The notes under the pieces are model-generated. The model saw only the letters and a program-made list of their open reading frames with translations. It was not told the DNA's origin and searched no databases. Shown here piece by piece: positions 1 through 8,113 of a stretch of 64,000 nt of DNA. Positions within the stretch are counted from its first letter, which is position 1. Each line of letters starts with the position of its first letter. The DNA is from Microvirga mediterraneensis. GTDB lineage: Bacteria; Pseudomonadota; Alphaproteobacteria; Rhizobiales; Beijerinckiaceae. The stretch lies in assembly GCF_013520865.1 (NCBI RefSeq), contig NZ_JACDXJ010000001.1:2967001-3031000 (forward strand). The letters run 5' to 3'. Position numbers and translations under genes: made by a program.

Positions 1-6
1 GAGAAA

Positions 7-33
7 CCTTGAGCGCTAGGTCAACGCTCAAGG
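7..33. repeat. Perfect inverted repeat, 9-bp arms
   Basis: Arms CCTTGAGCG (7-15) and CGCTCAAGG (25-33) are perfect complements around a 9-base loop. No T-run follows on either strand, so it is not a typical intrinsic terminator. It lies in the 324-base non-coding stretch at the window edge, which otherwise holds only the two dispersed repeats at 111-202 and 211-298. Its role is unknown; it could belong to a gene outside the window. Confidence 0.5.
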
Positions 34-110
34 ATAACATTGGTGTCCGGGACGTCCAGGAAAAGTGGGGGGTATGTCGCAGGGGGGCGCTGTCTAGAGG
101 ATGAGTTCGG

Positions 111-202
111 TGTCATCCCCGGCGCCCGAAGTGCGGGAAGGGGGTCCATAGCGCTGCCCTGATCGTGGATTCCCCTCCGCTGCGCTCCGGCCGGGAATGA
201 CA
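111..202. repeat. Dispersed repeat family B, copy 1
   Basis: This unit of about 92 bases begins TGTCATCCCCGGCG and ends CCGGGAATGACA, so its ends are themselves inverted. The reverse complement of 4816-4913 matches it at both ends and in the inner blocks CGGGAAGGG and CCCCTCCGCTG, with a more variable centre. It is therefore a second copy in opposite orientation. Such non-coding palindromic units are common between genes in Rhizobiales. A short minus-strand ORF across it is probably spurious. Confidence 0.75.
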
Positions 203-210
203 CTCGCCAC

Positions 211-298
211 GTCATCACCGGCCTTGTGCCGGTGATCTCGGTCGGAAAGGTGCGGCGCTCATCAGAAGCGGGATGGCCGGCACAAGGCCGGCCATGAC
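211..298. repeat. Dispersed repeat family C, copy 1 (88 bases)
   Basis: This is a composite of two palindromes: ATCACCGGC...GCCGGTGAT near 214-236 and ATGGCCGG...CCGGCCAT near 273-296, joined by a spacer. The reverse complement of 3509-3596 matches it along the whole length and is also exactly 88 bases. Both hairpins are GC-rich and lack a U-tract. It resembles the REP-like units of Rhizobiales, and any mRNA role is inference. Confidence 0.75.
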
Positions 299-324
299 GT
301 GGCGGGTTTAAAAGGTCCGACGGC

Positions 325-807
325 TTAAGCCCGGACCACCATCATGCCGGTGAGCAGGTCGCGGATGAAGCGGCGGTCGTCGCGGACGAAGCCGACGAGC
401 ACGTCGCAGGCCCAGAGCAGGAAGGTCGAGATGGCCACGTAGAAGAACAGCGCGTGCACGGCCGCGGCCAGGGGCGAGGGGCCGCGGCCCGTGTTCGGAT
501 CGATCACGCGCAGGCCCATGTAGCGCATGCCCACCGTCGCCTGCGAGGCGCCCCCGATGGTGACGGCGTTGTAGACGATGAAGATCAACGCCGTGAGCGG
601 CAGGGCGAAGAACAGGCCCCAGCCGAGGCCGAGCGTGATGATGCCGAGGAAGAAGATCCCGATGGAGACGAGCACGACCCACAGGGCGATCACGACCAGG
701 TCGATCATATAGGCCCAGAAGCGCCGCGAGATGACGCCTTCCGTCAACCGGGTGTCCGGAGTGTAGGACGGGTAGTTCAGGGTCGGCGGATAGGGTTGAT
801 TGACCAT
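325..807 (-). CDS. RDD family integral membrane protein
   Basis: 160 residues. An Arg near residue 30 and an Asp in the first hydrophobic helix (RFWAYMIDLVV) fit the RDD family pattern. Two hydrophobic blocks (roughly 30-85) and a third (roughly 113-138) give three or more membrane helices, and the C-terminus has an Asp/Arg-rich stretch. It starts 10 bases beyond the end of the threonine ammonia-lyase gene. A strong GAGGAG ribosome site overlaps the upstream stop codon, so it is the last cistron of a permease-deaminase-RDD unit. The substrate of RDD proteins is generally unknown; some are proposed ion exchangers. Confidence 0.85.
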   Translation of the reverse strand: MVNQPYPPTLNYPSYTPDTRLTEGVISRRFWAYMIDLVVIALWVVLVSIGIFFLGIITLGLGWGLFFALPLTALIFIVYNAVTIGGASQATVGMRYMGLRVIDPNTGRGPSPLAAAVHALFFYVAISTFLLWACDVLVGFVRDDRRFIRDLLTGMMVVRA

Positions 808-817
808 AGGTCACTCC

Positions 818-2089
818 TCAGAAGGCGGTCTCGGGCAGGCTGCGGGATACGATCCGCTGCGGCGCGAGGCCCTCTGCTGCCAGGGCCTCGAACACCTCTA
901 ATGTATGTGCTCGATCCCGCGTTTCGATAGTGATGTCGATGGAAACGCCTTTCGCCGGTACATCCAGGAACAGGCGGCCGTGGGAGACTTCGAGGATATT
1001 GGCCCCGAGAATGCCGAGAAGGCTGGCCACACGGCCGAGCAGGCCCGGCCTGTCGTTGGAGGTGATGCGGAACGATGTGATCCGGTCGTCGCGTTCCAGC
1101 TCGCGCACCATGACGGAGGCGAGGATCCGCGCGTCGATGTTGCCGCCGCAGAGCACGAGGCCGACGCGCTTGCCCTGGAAGTGCTCGGGTTGCGCCAGCA
1201 TGGCCGCGAGCCCCGCCGCGCCGGCGCCTTCGGCCATGGTCCTCTGCAGGGTGGCATAGGCGTTGACCGCGCGCTCGATCAGGGGCTCCTCCACGGCGAT
1301 GATGTCCGGCACCAGATCCCGGACGATGGGCAGCGGGAGCTGGCCCACGGTCTTGACCGCGATGCCTTCTGCCAGCGTCGCGCCCCCGATGGGACGGTTC
1401 TCGCCCAGGATGGCGTTGCGGAAGGACGGGTAGAGGGCCGCTTCCACGCCGACGATCTCGATGGACGGCTTGATCGCCTTCGCCGCGACGGCGATGCCGG
1501 AAATCAGCCCGCCGCCGCCGATCGGCACGACGATCTGGTCGAGATCGGGCGCGTCGGCCAGCATTTCGAGCGCGATGGTGCCCTGTCCCGCCATCACCTT
1601 CGGATCGTCGTAGGGATGGACGAAGACGAGGCCCTCGGCCTCGGCGATCTCGCGGGCGCGGGCGGCGGATTCGTAAAGAGTCTCTCCGTCGAGGATCACC
1701 CGCGCGCCGTAGGCGCGGGTATTCTCCGCCTTCACCATGGGGGTGCCGACGGGCATCACGATGGTCGCCGGGATGCCGAGGCGGCGCGCATGATAGGCGA
1801 CCGCCTGGGCATGGTTTCCGGCCGACATGGCGATGACGCCGCGCTTGCGCTCGGCTTCCGTGAGGCTCTCCAGCTTCGTGGTGGCGCCGCGCTCCTTGAA
1901 GGAGCCGGTCGGCTGCATGTTCTCGTGCTTGACGAACACGGTCGCGCCGGTGAGCTGCGACAGGCGAGGGGACGGCACGAGGGGTGTCCGCAGGACCTGC
2001 CCCCGGATCGTCTCCGCCGCGCGCTTCACGTCCTCGATGGTAATGGCGTAATCGGCCACATCGTCCTCCAGAATTTTATTATACGCCAT
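818..2089 (-). CDS. ilvA: Threonine ammonia-lyase (PLP) with C-terminal ACT domain
   Basis: 423 residues. PLP fold-type II enzyme converting threonine to 2-oxobutanoate and ammonia. The SFKERGA motif carries the Schiff-base lysine (about K65), SAGNHAQ binds the substrate carboxylate, and a GGGGLISG loop binds the PLP phosphate. The last 80 or so residues (FRITSNDRPGLLGRVASLL onward) form one ACT domain, as in the shorter threonine dehydratases, in contrast to the two-ACT IlvA of enterics (about 514 residues). The start is the ATG overlapping the permease stop as TAATG, which implies translational coupling. It may act in isoleucine synthesis or threonine catabolism; I cannot tell which from sequence alone. 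Confidence 0.9.
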   Translation of the reverse strand: MAYNKILEDDVADYAITIEDVKRAAETIRGQVLRTPLVPSPRLSQLTGATVFVKHENMQPTGSFKERGATTKLESLTEAERKRGVIAMSAGNHAQAVAYHARRLGIPATIVMPVGTPMVKAENTRAYGARVILDGETLYESAARAREIAEAEGLVFVHPYDDPKVMAGQGTIALEMLADAPDLDQIVVPIGGGGLISGIAVAAKAIKPSIEIVGVEAALYPSFRNAILGENRPIGGATLAEGIAVKTVGQLPLPIVRDLVPDIIAVEEPLIERAVNAYATLQRTMAEGAGAAGLAAMLAQPEHFQGKRVGLVLCGGNIDARILASVMVRELERDDRITSFRITSNDRPGLLGRVASLLGILGANILEVSHGRLFLDVPAKGVSIDITIETRDRAHTLEVFEALAAEGLAPQRIVSRSLPETAF

Positions 2090-3534
2090 TAAACGGCTCT
2101 TGGTGTCGGATCCCTGAAGCCCAGCAGACCGCCGGGCCGGAAAATCAGAAACACGACAAGGGCCGCGTAAAGCGCCATGTCGCGTATCTCGATGGGGAGA
2201 TACGCCGACCAGAGCGTCTCGAACAGCCCTACGGCGAAACCTCCTAACATTGCTCCGGGGATAGAGCCAATGCCCCCGATGACGGCGGCGATCAGTGCCT
2301 TGAGGCCGTATTGGAAGCCTCCTGCGAATCCCAGGCCGCCGTATTGCGCCACGATCAGCATGCCCGAGAGCCCCGCCATGGCGCCGGCCAGGGCGAGTGT
2401 CTGGACCAGGAGGCGCACCCCGTCGACGCCCATGAGCGCCGCCGCCTTCGCGTCGTCCGCATAGGCCCGCCAGGACCGGCCGAACCCCGTGGCCTGGACG
2501 AGCCACAGGAGCCCGAGCGCCGCCGCAAGGCCGATCCCCGCCGTGATGACGGTAATCGGCGTCAGGCTGACGAGGAAGTCCTCCGCGCGGGCAAGAGGCC
2601 AGGCCTCGGACCAGATCGGCGGCAGCCAGACCGTCACGGGGCTCTGCACGAGGCGCAGGTACTCCATCAGGAAGAGGCCCATGCCGACGGTCGCGATCAG
2701 GCTCGGCTGCGAACTCGGGCCGGGGATGCGTCCGATGGTGAAATAGCCGCCCGCCGCGCTGTGCATCGCCCCGGCGAACAGGGCGGCCGCCAGACCGGCC
2801 GCGAGGCCGAGAACGGGCGAGCTCGTGCCGTAGACCAGCAGGATCGAGGCGCCGGCGATGGTGGCCGCGGAGCCCACCGCCGCGAGTTCCCCGAAGGCGA
2901 GGTTGATCCGCCCGGTCAGGCCGAAGACCAGCGCATAGGCGACCGACAACAGGGCATAGATCGCTGTTCGCGGCAGGCTCACCAGGATCTGCTGGAGCCA
3001 GTAGGCGACACTTTTGGGGATCTCGAACGCATCGGCGGCGGGACGGCTTCCCGGATCCCCGGCGATCCCTTCCGGCGTTTCGAGATAATAGCGCTTGAGC
3101 AGGTAAAGGCTGGCGCCGGAAAGCGGGCCTTCTTCGGTGGCCAGGCCTTCCAGCTCGGCCTTGTTGGGGGAGAGCCCCTCGGCCATGAACTGGCAGATCG
3201 CGAAGCGCTGGAGGATCGGGCGGTCCGGGTACTCCGCCAGATAATCGACCCGCAGGCTCCGCGGCCCGGGACCGGCCTGGACGCGCTCGACGGTGATTGC
3301 CGCCTTGGGATTGAGGGCGGGCAGGGCGGACCGGCACACCCGCGCCTGGTCCGAGTCGATGGTGAGCCCGCAGGCGGCGAGGAAGCAGAGGCCGAATAGG
3401 AGTGCTGCGAGGCGCGCGAGCTTCCGGACGAGGCTCGGGAGTAAGGATGCCGGCTTCCTCGCTTCCCTTTGCGGGGTGAGGAAGCGGGAGAGCTGGGTGC
3501 ACCCCTCCGTCATGGCCGGGCTGGTCCCGGCCAT
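2089..3534 (-). CDS. LivH/UrtB-like branched-chain amino acid or urea ABC permease with N-terminal periplasmic extension
   Basis: 481 residues as drawn. Residues about 165-475 match the LivH/UrtB permease fold: FGLTGRINLAFGELAAVG, the cytoplasmic coupling stretch FGRSWRAYADDAKAAALMGVD, and AAVIGGIGSIPGAMLGG. Before this lie a hydrophobic segment ending in LAAC, which resembles a lipobox, and about 100 polar residues. That layout recalls UrtB, which also has a periplasmic extension. No LivM, LivF, LivG or binding-protein gene is adjacent, so the permease looks orphaned. The only ATG/GTG/TTG codons upstream of the first helix are the ATGs at 3534 and 3513, both inside dispersed repeat C, so the N-terminus MAGTSPAMTE comes from repeat sequence. 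Function is confident at the family level only. Confidence 0.8.
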   Translation of the reverse strand: MAGTSPAMTEGCTQLSRFLTPQREARKPASLLPSLVRKLARLAALLFGLCFLAACGLTIDSDQARVCRSALPALNPKAAITVERVQAGPGPRSLRVDYLAEYPDRPILQRFAICQFMAEGLSPNKAELEGLATEEGPLSGASLYLLKRYYLETPEGIAGDPGSRPAADAFEIPKSVAYWLQQILVSLPRTAIYALLSVAYALVFGLTGRINLAFGELAAVGSAATIAGASILLVYGTSSPVLGLAAGLAAALFAGAMHSAAGGYFTIGRIPGPSSQPSLIATVGMGLFLMEYLRLVQSPVTVWLPPIWSEAWPLARAEDFLVSLTPITVITAGIGLAAALGLLWLVQATGFGRSWRAYADDAKAAALMGVDGVRLLVQTLALAGAMAGLSGMLIVAQYGGLGFAGGFQYGLKALIAAVIGGIGSIPGAMLGGFAVGLFETLWSAYLPIEIRDMALYAALVVFLIFRPGGLLGFRDPTPRAV

Positions 3535-3596
3535 CCCGATGCTGTGACGCGCGGCGCTTTTCGAATCGCGATCACCGGCACAGGGCCGGTGATGAC
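3509..3596. repeat. Dispersed repeat family C, copy 2 (inverted, 88 bases)
   Basis: It is the reverse complement of 211-298: it begins GTCATGGCCGGG and ends CCGGTGATGAC, with the same pair of palindromes in mirror order. It lies between hemB and the permease gene. Its end at 3509-3536 overlaps the permease start, giving that protein its first residues. Confidence 0.75.
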
Positions 3597-3622
3597 AATG
3601 TGAAGCGCCTTGCCAGGAATGG

Positions 3623-4675
<1,053 letters not shown>

Positions 4676-4815
4676 ACGGCGCCGGCTTCGATGCGCCGGC
4701 GAAGGTCCAGAGGGTTAGCACATTTAAATTGCTCTAAAAAAGGGTTCGAGGTCGCAGTTCGGCCCGATCCGTGTGAAATTGCCCTCAACCCAGCCATGCG
4801 TCGTGGGCACCTCGC

Positions 4816-4913
4816 TGTCATTCCCGGTCGGAGCGTCAGCGGAGGGGAAGGGAACCCATGGCTCGGTGCGTGGTCCTGGATCCCTTCCCGGCCTGCGGCC
4901 GCCGGGGATGACA
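4816..4913. repeat. Dispersed repeat family B, copy 2 (inverted)
   Basis: Begins TGTCATTCCCGGTCGG and ends CCGGGGATGACA. Its reverse complement aligns with 111-202. It sits in the 302-base non-coding gap between hemB (minus) and the hydrolase (plus). Apart from this repeat, the gap holds only presumed promoter sequence for both divergent genes and a GAAGGAG ribosome site at 4965-4971. Confidence 0.75.
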
Positions 4914-4977
4914 AGTCTGTCCATTGACGGCCGGGCGGGGCCTTGTTTTAAGCCGAAGGGAAACGAAGGAGTGTTCC

Positions 4978-6030
4978 ATGGACGAGAGCGTTGAAGTCCT
5001 CTGCGAGAAGCAGGGCGAGGCGGGCCTCATCACGCTCAACCGTCCGAAGGCGCTCAATGCCCTGACGCTGCCCATGGTGCGCGAGATGCGCCGGGCCCTC
5101 GATGCCTGGGCGCGGGATCCCGCCGTGACGCGGATCGTCGTCCAGGGGGCGGGCGAGAAGGCGTTCTGCGCCGGGGGCGATATCCGCCAGCTCACGGAAG
5201 ACCTGAAGGCCGGACGGCGCGAGGAGGCGCTCGCCTTCTGGCGCGAGGAATACCAGCTCAATACCGCCATCAAACGCTATCCCAAGCCGTATATCTCCCT
5301 GATCGACGGGATCGTCATGGGCGGAGGCGTCGGCGTGTCCCTGCACGGCGCCTACCGGGTCGCGGGGGACCGCTATCTCTTTGCCATGCCGGAGGTCGGG
5401 ATCGGCTTCTTCCCCGATGTCGGCGCGACCTATGCGCTCCCGCGCCTGCCGGGCCAGACCGGTATGTATCTCGCGCTCACGGGCGAGCGCGTGAAGCGCG
5501 CCGACGCGATGATGCTGGGGCTCGCGACCCATGCAGTGCCGAGCGGGAACATCCCGGGTCTCCGGGACGCCCTGATCGGCGGCGATGCTGTCGAGGCGGC
5601 TCTCGCCCGGGTCGCGACCGATCCCGACGAGGCTCCTCTGGAAGATCAGCGGGAACTCATCGATTCCTGTTTTTCCGCCGGAAGCGTGATCGAGATCCTG
5701 GCGCGCCTCGACGCGGCCGCCGCGAAGGGTTCGGAGTTCGCCGCGAAGACCGCCGCAGGCATGCGGACGAAGTCGCCGACGAGCCTGTGCCTTGCCTTCG
5801 AGCAGGTGCGCCGGGGGGCATCGATGGATTTCGAGGACGCCATGAGAACCGAATTCCGCATCGTCTCCCGCATCGGCGACGGCCACGACTTCCATGAGGG
5901 CGTGCGGGCGGTCCTGATCGACAAGGACAACCGCCCCGCCTGGCGGCCCGCCTCCCTGGAGGACGTGGAGCCGGCCGCCATTGAGCGTCACTTCGCCGAT
6001 CTGGGCGACCGGGAACTGGAGATCGCCTGA
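4978..6030 (+). CDS. 3-hydroxyisobutyryl-CoA hydrolase (enoyl-CoA hydratase/isomerase superfamily)
   Basis: 350 residues. Crotonase fold with the oxyanion-hole segments AFCAGGDIRQL and GIVMGGGVGVS. The segment MPEVGIGFFPDVGATYALPRL carries the Glu (E139) and Asp (D147) that mark 3-hydroxyisobutyryl-CoA hydrolases, rather than plain enoyl-CoA hydratases. The likely role is the valine catabolic step releasing 3-hydroxyisobutyrate and CoA in the cytosol. The start is set by GAAGGAG seven bases before the ATG; an in-frame ATG at 4924 has no such site. The stop overlaps the next start as TGATG. Confidence 0.9.
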   Translation: MDESVEVLCEKQGEAGLITLNRPKALNALTLPMVREMRRALDAWARDPAVTRIVVQGAGEKAFCAGGDIRQLTEDLKAGRREEALAFWREEYQLNTAIKRYPKPYISLIDGIVMGGGVGVSLHGAYRVAGDRYLFAMPEVGIGFFPDVGATYALPRLPGQTGMYLALTGERVKRADAMMLGLATHAVPSGNIPGLRDALIGGDAVEAALARVATDPDEAPLEDQRELIDSCFSAGSVIEILARLDAAAAKGSEFAAKTAAGMRTKSPTSLCLAFEQVRRGASMDFEDAMRTEFRIVSRIGDGHDFHEGVRAVLIDKDNRPAWRPASLEDVEPAAIERHFADLGDRELEIA

Positions 6031-6491
6031 TGTTCCGCAACGGCAATCAAGGCACGTCCGCCCAGGCGACCCGGGAATACCTCTCCGACCGGATCGAGGA
6101 GCGCCCCGTCGCCACCTCGATCATGCGCTGGAGCTTCGTTCTCACCTGGTTCATGAGGGTCCTGGCGATCCTCTGGATCATGAAGGGCCTGAGCGCCTGG
6201 GCGGTGATCCTCGGAATCTGGACGCCGATCGGGCATTTCGAGGGGCGCTCGACGGGCTATCAGGCCACGATCATCTATTTCGCCCTGATCGACCTGGTCG
6301 CGGCGGTCGGCCTTTGGATGGCCAGCACCTGGGGCGGGATCATGTGGCTGCTCGCCATCATGAGCCACCTGATTCTCGCGGCGTTCTTCCCGGGCATCGT
6401 GTCCGGCGGCGTCATGACGATGGCGTTCTTCCTGACCCTGATCGCCGTCTATCTCGGAATCTCCTGGCTGGCCGCTCAGGAGAACCGCTGA
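6030..6491 (+). CDS. Small integral membrane protein (DUF6163-like)
   Basis: 153 residues with four hydrophobic segments (about 32-55, 76-98, 103-120 and 126-147) after a charged N-terminus. The layout resembles a Rhizobiales-restricted uncharacterised family I recall as DUF6163. No catalytic motif is seen. It is translationally coupled to the upstream hydrolase gene (TGATG), so the two are probably co-expressed, but a metabolic link is only inference. Confidence 0.75.
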   Translation: MFRNGNQGTSAQATREYLSDRIEERPVATSIMRWSFVLTWFMRVLAILWIMKGLSAWAVILGIWTPIGHFEGRSTGYQATIIYFALIDLVAAVGLWMASTWGGIMWLLAIMSHLILAAFFPGIVSGGVMTMAFFLTLIAVYLGISWLAAQENR

Positions 6492-6602
6492 ACCGCCCGG
6501 CTCCTCACGCAGAAGTGTATCCTCAAGAGCACAGTTCAAAGTTACATGTGCCCTGAAGGCGGATCCTCGACGCCGGAAGCATAGGGCCGGCCGGTTTGCC
6601 AT

Positions 6603-6628
6603 AAAACGGCCCCGATGTTCGCCGTTTT
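6603..6628 (+). terminator. Possible intrinsic terminator after the 6030-6491 gene
   Basis: AAAACGGC (6603-6610) and GCCGTTTT (6621-6628) are perfect arms around a 10-base loop, with the T-run inside the 3' arm. A second hairpin, TCCCGGCA/TGCTGGGA, follows near 6649-6668 in the leader of the L,D-transpeptidase gene. The hairpins are seen directly; termination is inferred. Confidence 0.4.
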
Positions 6629-6740
6629 CGATACCGTTCTTTAATCCTATCCCGGCACTTATGCTGGGAACGGGGGCAGAGGCGGGCGCTGGGCCGCCGC
6701 CCCCATGTCGATCACTTCTAACCGGGAAGAGCCTGCGCTC

Positions 6741-8009
6741 ATGTTGTCTCGCCGTACCCTCCTGACCGGATCGCTCGCCCTGATCTTCACGCCGGCCACC
6801 GGAGCCCTGGCCCAGCAATTCGCTCAGAGCCAGGCCGAGTGGTCGCAGAACTACGAGGCCGTGTCGCGCACCCGCGTGCAGCGCACCTCGACCCCCATGC
6901 TCTCGCAGGAATCCCTCGCCGCGACCGAGCAGATGATCGAGTATTACCGCAACATCGCGGCCCGCGGCGGCTGGATGCCCGTCCAGGGCGTGCAGGGCCT
7001 GCGCGTCGGCTCCAAGAGCCCGGCGGTCGTCGCCTTGCGCCAGCGCCTCATCATCACCGGCGATCTCGATCAGGCCGCCGGCGAATCGCCGATCTATGAT
7101 TCCTACGTCGAGGCCGGCGTGCGCCGCTTCCAGGCCCGGCACGGCATCAGCTCCACCGGCACCATGACGGCCCCGACCGTGATCGCCATGAACGTGCCCG
7201 TGGACGTGCGCATCCGCCAGCTCGAGATCAACGTGTCCCGCCTGCGCACCCTCGTGGCCGGCGGACTGCCCAACCGATACGTGGTCGCCAACATCCCGGC
7301 CGCCCTGGTCGAGACGGTGGAGGGCGGCGTCGTCCATACCCGCCACGCCGCCGGCGTCGGCAAGAGCGACCGTCAGTCGCCGCTCCTGAACACCAAGGTG
7401 GTCGAGGTCAACTTCAACCCGTTCTGGACCGTGCCCGCTTCGATCATCAAGAAGGATCTGATCCCGAAGATGCAGAAGGAGCCGAACTACCTGACGGACA
7501 ACAAGATCCGCATCTTCAACGGCAACACGGAGATCGCGCCCTCGCAGGTGAACTGGTTCTCCGACGAGGCGACCCGCTACCGCTTCCGCCAGGATCCGGG
7601 CGGCGAGCTCAACTCCATGGGCTTCGTGCGCATCAACATCCCGAACAAGGATGGCGTCTACATGCACGATACGCCCTCCAAGGGCATCTTCGGCGACGAT
7701 TTCCGCTTCGTGTCCTCGGGCTGCATCCGCGTGCAGAACGTGCGCGATTACATCGAATGGCTCCTGAAGGACACCCCCGGCTGGAGCCGCGAGCAGATCG
7801 ACGCCACGTTCAAGTCCGGCGATCGGATCGACGCCCGTCTGGCGCAGCCGGTTCCGATCCACTGGATCTACATGACCGCCTGGGCGACCCCGGACGGCCT
7901 CGTCCAGTTCCGCGACGACATCTACAACAAGGACGGCCTCGGCAACGCGATCCCGGTCGCCAGCCGCACCCCGACCGAGCCGGACGAAGAGATGTTCCTG
8001 CAGAACTGA
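6741..8009 (+). CDS. L,D-transpeptidase with peptidoglycan-binding domain (YkuD/YcbB-like)
   Basis: 422 residues from this ATG. The N-terminus MLSRRTLLTGSLALIF begins a secretion signal with a twin-arginine-like SRRTLL, and a signal-peptidase site likely follows TGALAQQ. Residues about 80-150 (LRVGSKSPAVVALRQRL...) form a peptidoglycan-binding domain. The catalytic YkuD domain follows, ending in SSGCIRV with nucleophile C328 and an upstream histidine in MHDTPSK. It makes 3-3 crosslinks, or anchors proteins to peptidoglycan, in the periplasm. An ATG at 6705 would add 12 residues, but GGGAAGAG lies properly spaced before 6741. An intrinsic terminator follows. Confidence 0.9.
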   Translation: MLSRRTLLTGSLALIFTPATGALAQQFAQSQAEWSQNYEAVSRTRVQRTSTPMLSQESLAATEQMIEYYRNIAARGGWMPVQGVQGLRVGSKSPAVVALRQRLIITGDLDQAAGESPIYDSYVEAGVRRFQARHGISSTGTMTAPTVIAMNVPVDVRIRQLEINVSRLRTLVAGGLPNRYVVANIPAALVETVEGGVVHTRHAAGVGKSDRQSPLLNTKVVEVNFNPFWTVPASIIKKDLIPKMQKEPNYLTDNKIRIFNGNTEIAPSQVNWFSDEATRYRFRQDPGGELNSMGFVRINIPNKDGVYMHDTPSKGIFGDDFRFVSSGCIRVQNVRDYIEWLLKDTPGWSREQIDATFKSGDRIDARLAQPVPIHWIYMTAWATPDGLVQFRDDIYNKDGLGNAIPVASRTPTEPDEEMFLQN

Positions 8010-8040
8010 GATTGTGCAGGAATGGTACTCTTTACTGCGA

Positions 8041-8066
8041 CAGCCCGCCTTCCGGCGGGCTGTTTT
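8041..8066 (+). terminator. Intrinsic terminator of the L,D-transpeptidase gene
   Basis: CAGCCCGCC (8041-8049), loop TTCC and GGCGGGCTG (8054-8062) form a perfect 9-bp stem followed by TTTT. It lies 31 bases past the stop codon and separates the convergent transpeptidase and RTX genes. Confidence 0.85.
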
Positions 8067-8113
8067 CATTGAAAATGGGGATGTACCGTGACAATCTTGC
8101 CGGTGCGTGATCC

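Noticed and set aside
21..218. Minus-strand ORF of 65 codons at the window start
   Set aside because: It lies over repeat B and inverted-repeat DNA, and its sequence is what the repeat happens to encode. No ribosome site and no family.
818..3502. A single 894-codon minus-strand frame joining threonine ammonia-lyase to an upstream Arg/Pro-rich stretch
   Set aside because: The upstream part is out of frame with, and overlaps, the real permease gene. The lyase begins at 2089, where the family N-terminus starts.
5988..8069. Minus-strand open frame of 693 codons opposite the L,D-transpeptidase gene
   Set aside because: No domain is recognisable. The plus-strand product has a signal peptide, peptidoglycan-binding domain and catalytic cysteine.
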